A DNA stretch of 6,577 bases from Bacteroides sp. (GTDB taxonomy: Bacteria > Bacteroidota > Bacteroidia > Bacteroidales > Bacteroidaceae). The translations under genes were made by a program, and so were the position numbers. The stretch is taken from NCBI GenBank assembly GCA_030151635.1, contig JASLDF010000207.1, forward strand, positions 1 to 6,577, in the 5' to 3' direction. Below are positions 5,319 through 6,577 of the stretch, piece by piece; position 1 is the first letter of the stretch; every line of letters begins with the position of its first letter. Below the pieces are notes generated by a model that worked only from the letters and a program-made list of their open reading frames with translations, did not search any database and had not been told where the DNA came from.

Positions 5319-6577
5319 ATGAAAGATAAATTCTCAGCATTGGGAAAATATAACTTTTGGAAAGGAAACGTTCCTGAGTTAGGTTTTAAACGTTTGGACT
5401 ACACCAATAAAATATTTGACTATGTTGGCAATAAACTAATCAAAGTATTGGTTGGTCAGCGTCGTGCAGGCAAAAGCTATATTCTACGCCAAATAGCACA
5501 ACGATTGATAAACGAGGGAGTCAATCCCCAAAATATATTCTATATCAACAAAGAGTTTACTGATTTTGACTTTATAGAAGACTATAAGGATTTAGACGAA
5601 CTCTTGAAATATTATAAAGAAACCCTAAAACCTTTTGGCAAAATCTATCTTTTTGTGGATGAAATACAAAATGTTGAAGGCTGGGAGCATTTTGCGAACT
5701 CACACTCACAAGACTTTGTAGATGTATGCGAAATATTTATTAGTGGCTCTAACTCCAAGATGTTGTCTGGAGAATTGGCAACATTGTTGTCAGGTCGATA
5801 TGTTAATTTTGAGATTTTGCCTTTCAGCTACAATGAATATTTAGGCATTACAAATAAGGAGAATATAAAGCAAAGTTATATCGACTATATGGAAAGTGGA
5901 GCTTTGCCTGAGCTATTTGTATTACCCAATGATGAAACTAAACGAAATTATATCTCGGCTATCAAGGACACTGTTTTACTGAGAGATATAATACAACGAT
6001 ACAACATCAAGGATACAAAACTGTTGGAGGATATTTTTGTTTATTTAGTCAATAATGCCTCCAACTTGATTTCAATTACCAATATCGTGAATTATTTCAA
6101 GAGCAATAAACGTAAAACGACTTACGACACTGTTGCTAACTATATTGGCTATATCGAGGACACTTTCCTCATACATAAGGTTGAACGTTACGACATTCGT
6201 GGTAAAGATACCATTTCGGGTAATAGCAAGTACTATATCAATGACTTGGCTTTTAAGAACTATCTATACACAGGCTTTGGCTGTGGAGTTGGCTATAAAC
6301 TAGAAAACTTAGTTTACTTGGAACTACGTTGTGCTGGCTATGAGGTGTATGTAGGAGCTATGCGAGATAAAGTAGTGGACTTTGTAGCCAAGAAGGCGGA
6401 TAGAGTAATTTACATCCAAAGCACCTATCTTATGGTAGATGAGCAAACAGCCAAACGTGAATACGCACCACTTGAAGCTATACAAGACAATTATGAGAAG
6501 ATTGTCGTATCATTAGATGATATTGCTTTGCCATCCAATGAAGGTATTAAGCATGTTCAAGCATGGAAATTGGCAGA
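5319..6577 (+). CDS. AAA_14-DUF4143 family ATP-binding protein, 3' end cut by the window
   Basis: The visible 419 residues run open to the window edge; relatives are about 380-430 residues, so only a short tail is missing. Walker A is G46-QRRA-GKS (46-53), Walker B is LFVDE at 111-115, the sensor-1 region is SGSNSK at 142-147, and SGR at 158-160 holds a likely arginine finger, followed by FEILPFSYNEYL typical of AAA_14. The C-terminal DUF4143 domain has KLENLVYLELRCAGYEVYVG at 327-346, then D354 in VVDFVAKK and Q367 in YIQS. E329, D354 and Q367 sit like a PD-(D/E)XK-type nuclease core, though catalysis is unproven. The family is abundant and multi-copy in Bacteroidales; its function is not established, with proposals ranging from mobile elements to defence. 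ATG 5319 is the first start after the promoter. It is divergent from the small RNA. Confidence 0.9.
   Translation, partial: MKDKFSALGKYNFWKGNVPELGFKRLDYTNKIFDYVGNKLIKVLVGQRRAGKSYILRQIAQRLINEGVNPQNIFYINKEFTDFDFIEDYKDLDELLKYYKETLKPFGKIYLFVDEIQNVEGWEHFANSHSQDFVDVCEIFISGSNSKMLSGELATLLSGRYVNFEILPFSYNEYLGITNKENIKQSYIDYMESGALPELFVLPNDETKRNYISAIKDTVLLRDIIQRYNIKDTKLLEDIFVYLVNNASNLISITNIVNYFKSNKRKTTYDTVANYIGYIEDTFLIHKVERYDIRGKDTISGNSKYYINDLAFKNYLYTGFGCGVGYKLENLVYLELRCAGYEVYVGAMRDKVVDFVAKKADRVIYIQSTYLMVDEQTAKREYAPLEAIQDNYEKIVVSLDDIALPSNEGIKHVQAWKLA

Overview
The window looks like chromosomal or accessory DNA from a member of the Bacteroidota, most likely the order Bacteroidales. It is AT-rich, most start codons lack a Shine-Dalgarno, and several intergenic regions contain the Bacteroidota-type -7 box TAnnTTTG. 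The protein families also fit: a CCY-type ArsR, a DUF5009/HGSNAT-like acyltransferase and an AAA_14-DUF4143 ATPase.

Positions 1-358 begin with the terminator of a gene lying outside the window. A 22-bp tandem repeat follows, then the control region of an arsenic operon. Positions 371-2562 hold three co-directional genes: an ArsR repressor, a thioredoxin-type arsenate reductase (ArsC) and an ArsP-like permease. The ArsR-type operator appears twice, once over the putative promoter and once, as the core of a 14-bp perfect inverted repeat, between arsR and arsC. The two cores match at 17 of 18 positions. No Acr3, ArsB, ArsA or ArsD is present, so within this window the permease is the only candidate exporter. 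The simplest model is ArsR sensing As(III), ArsC reducing arsenate, and the permease exporting the product.

A convergent minus-strand gene (2625-3335) encodes a single-domain endonuclease/exonuclease/phosphatase-fold hydrolase with all its catalytic motifs. Positions 3612-4736 encode a multi-pass acyltransferase of the HGSNAT/DUF5009 type, preceded by a TAtcTTTG box.

Positions 4737-5318 have no protein gene but hold the most interesting signal. A complete Bacteroidota promoter on the minus strand (TTG-N18-TAcaTTTG) lies about 180 bp upstream of a terminator whose stem is fully paired only in minus-strand RNA. Together they define a stand-alone structured RNA of about 185 nt, comparable in size and layout to the Bacteroidales 6S-like (Bacteroidales-1) RNAs. 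Upstream of it is a 16-bp perfect inverted repeat made of four copies of GTGCAAG. From 5319 to the window end runs a nearly complete AAA ATPase with a C-terminal DUF4143 domain, transcribed divergently from the RNA.
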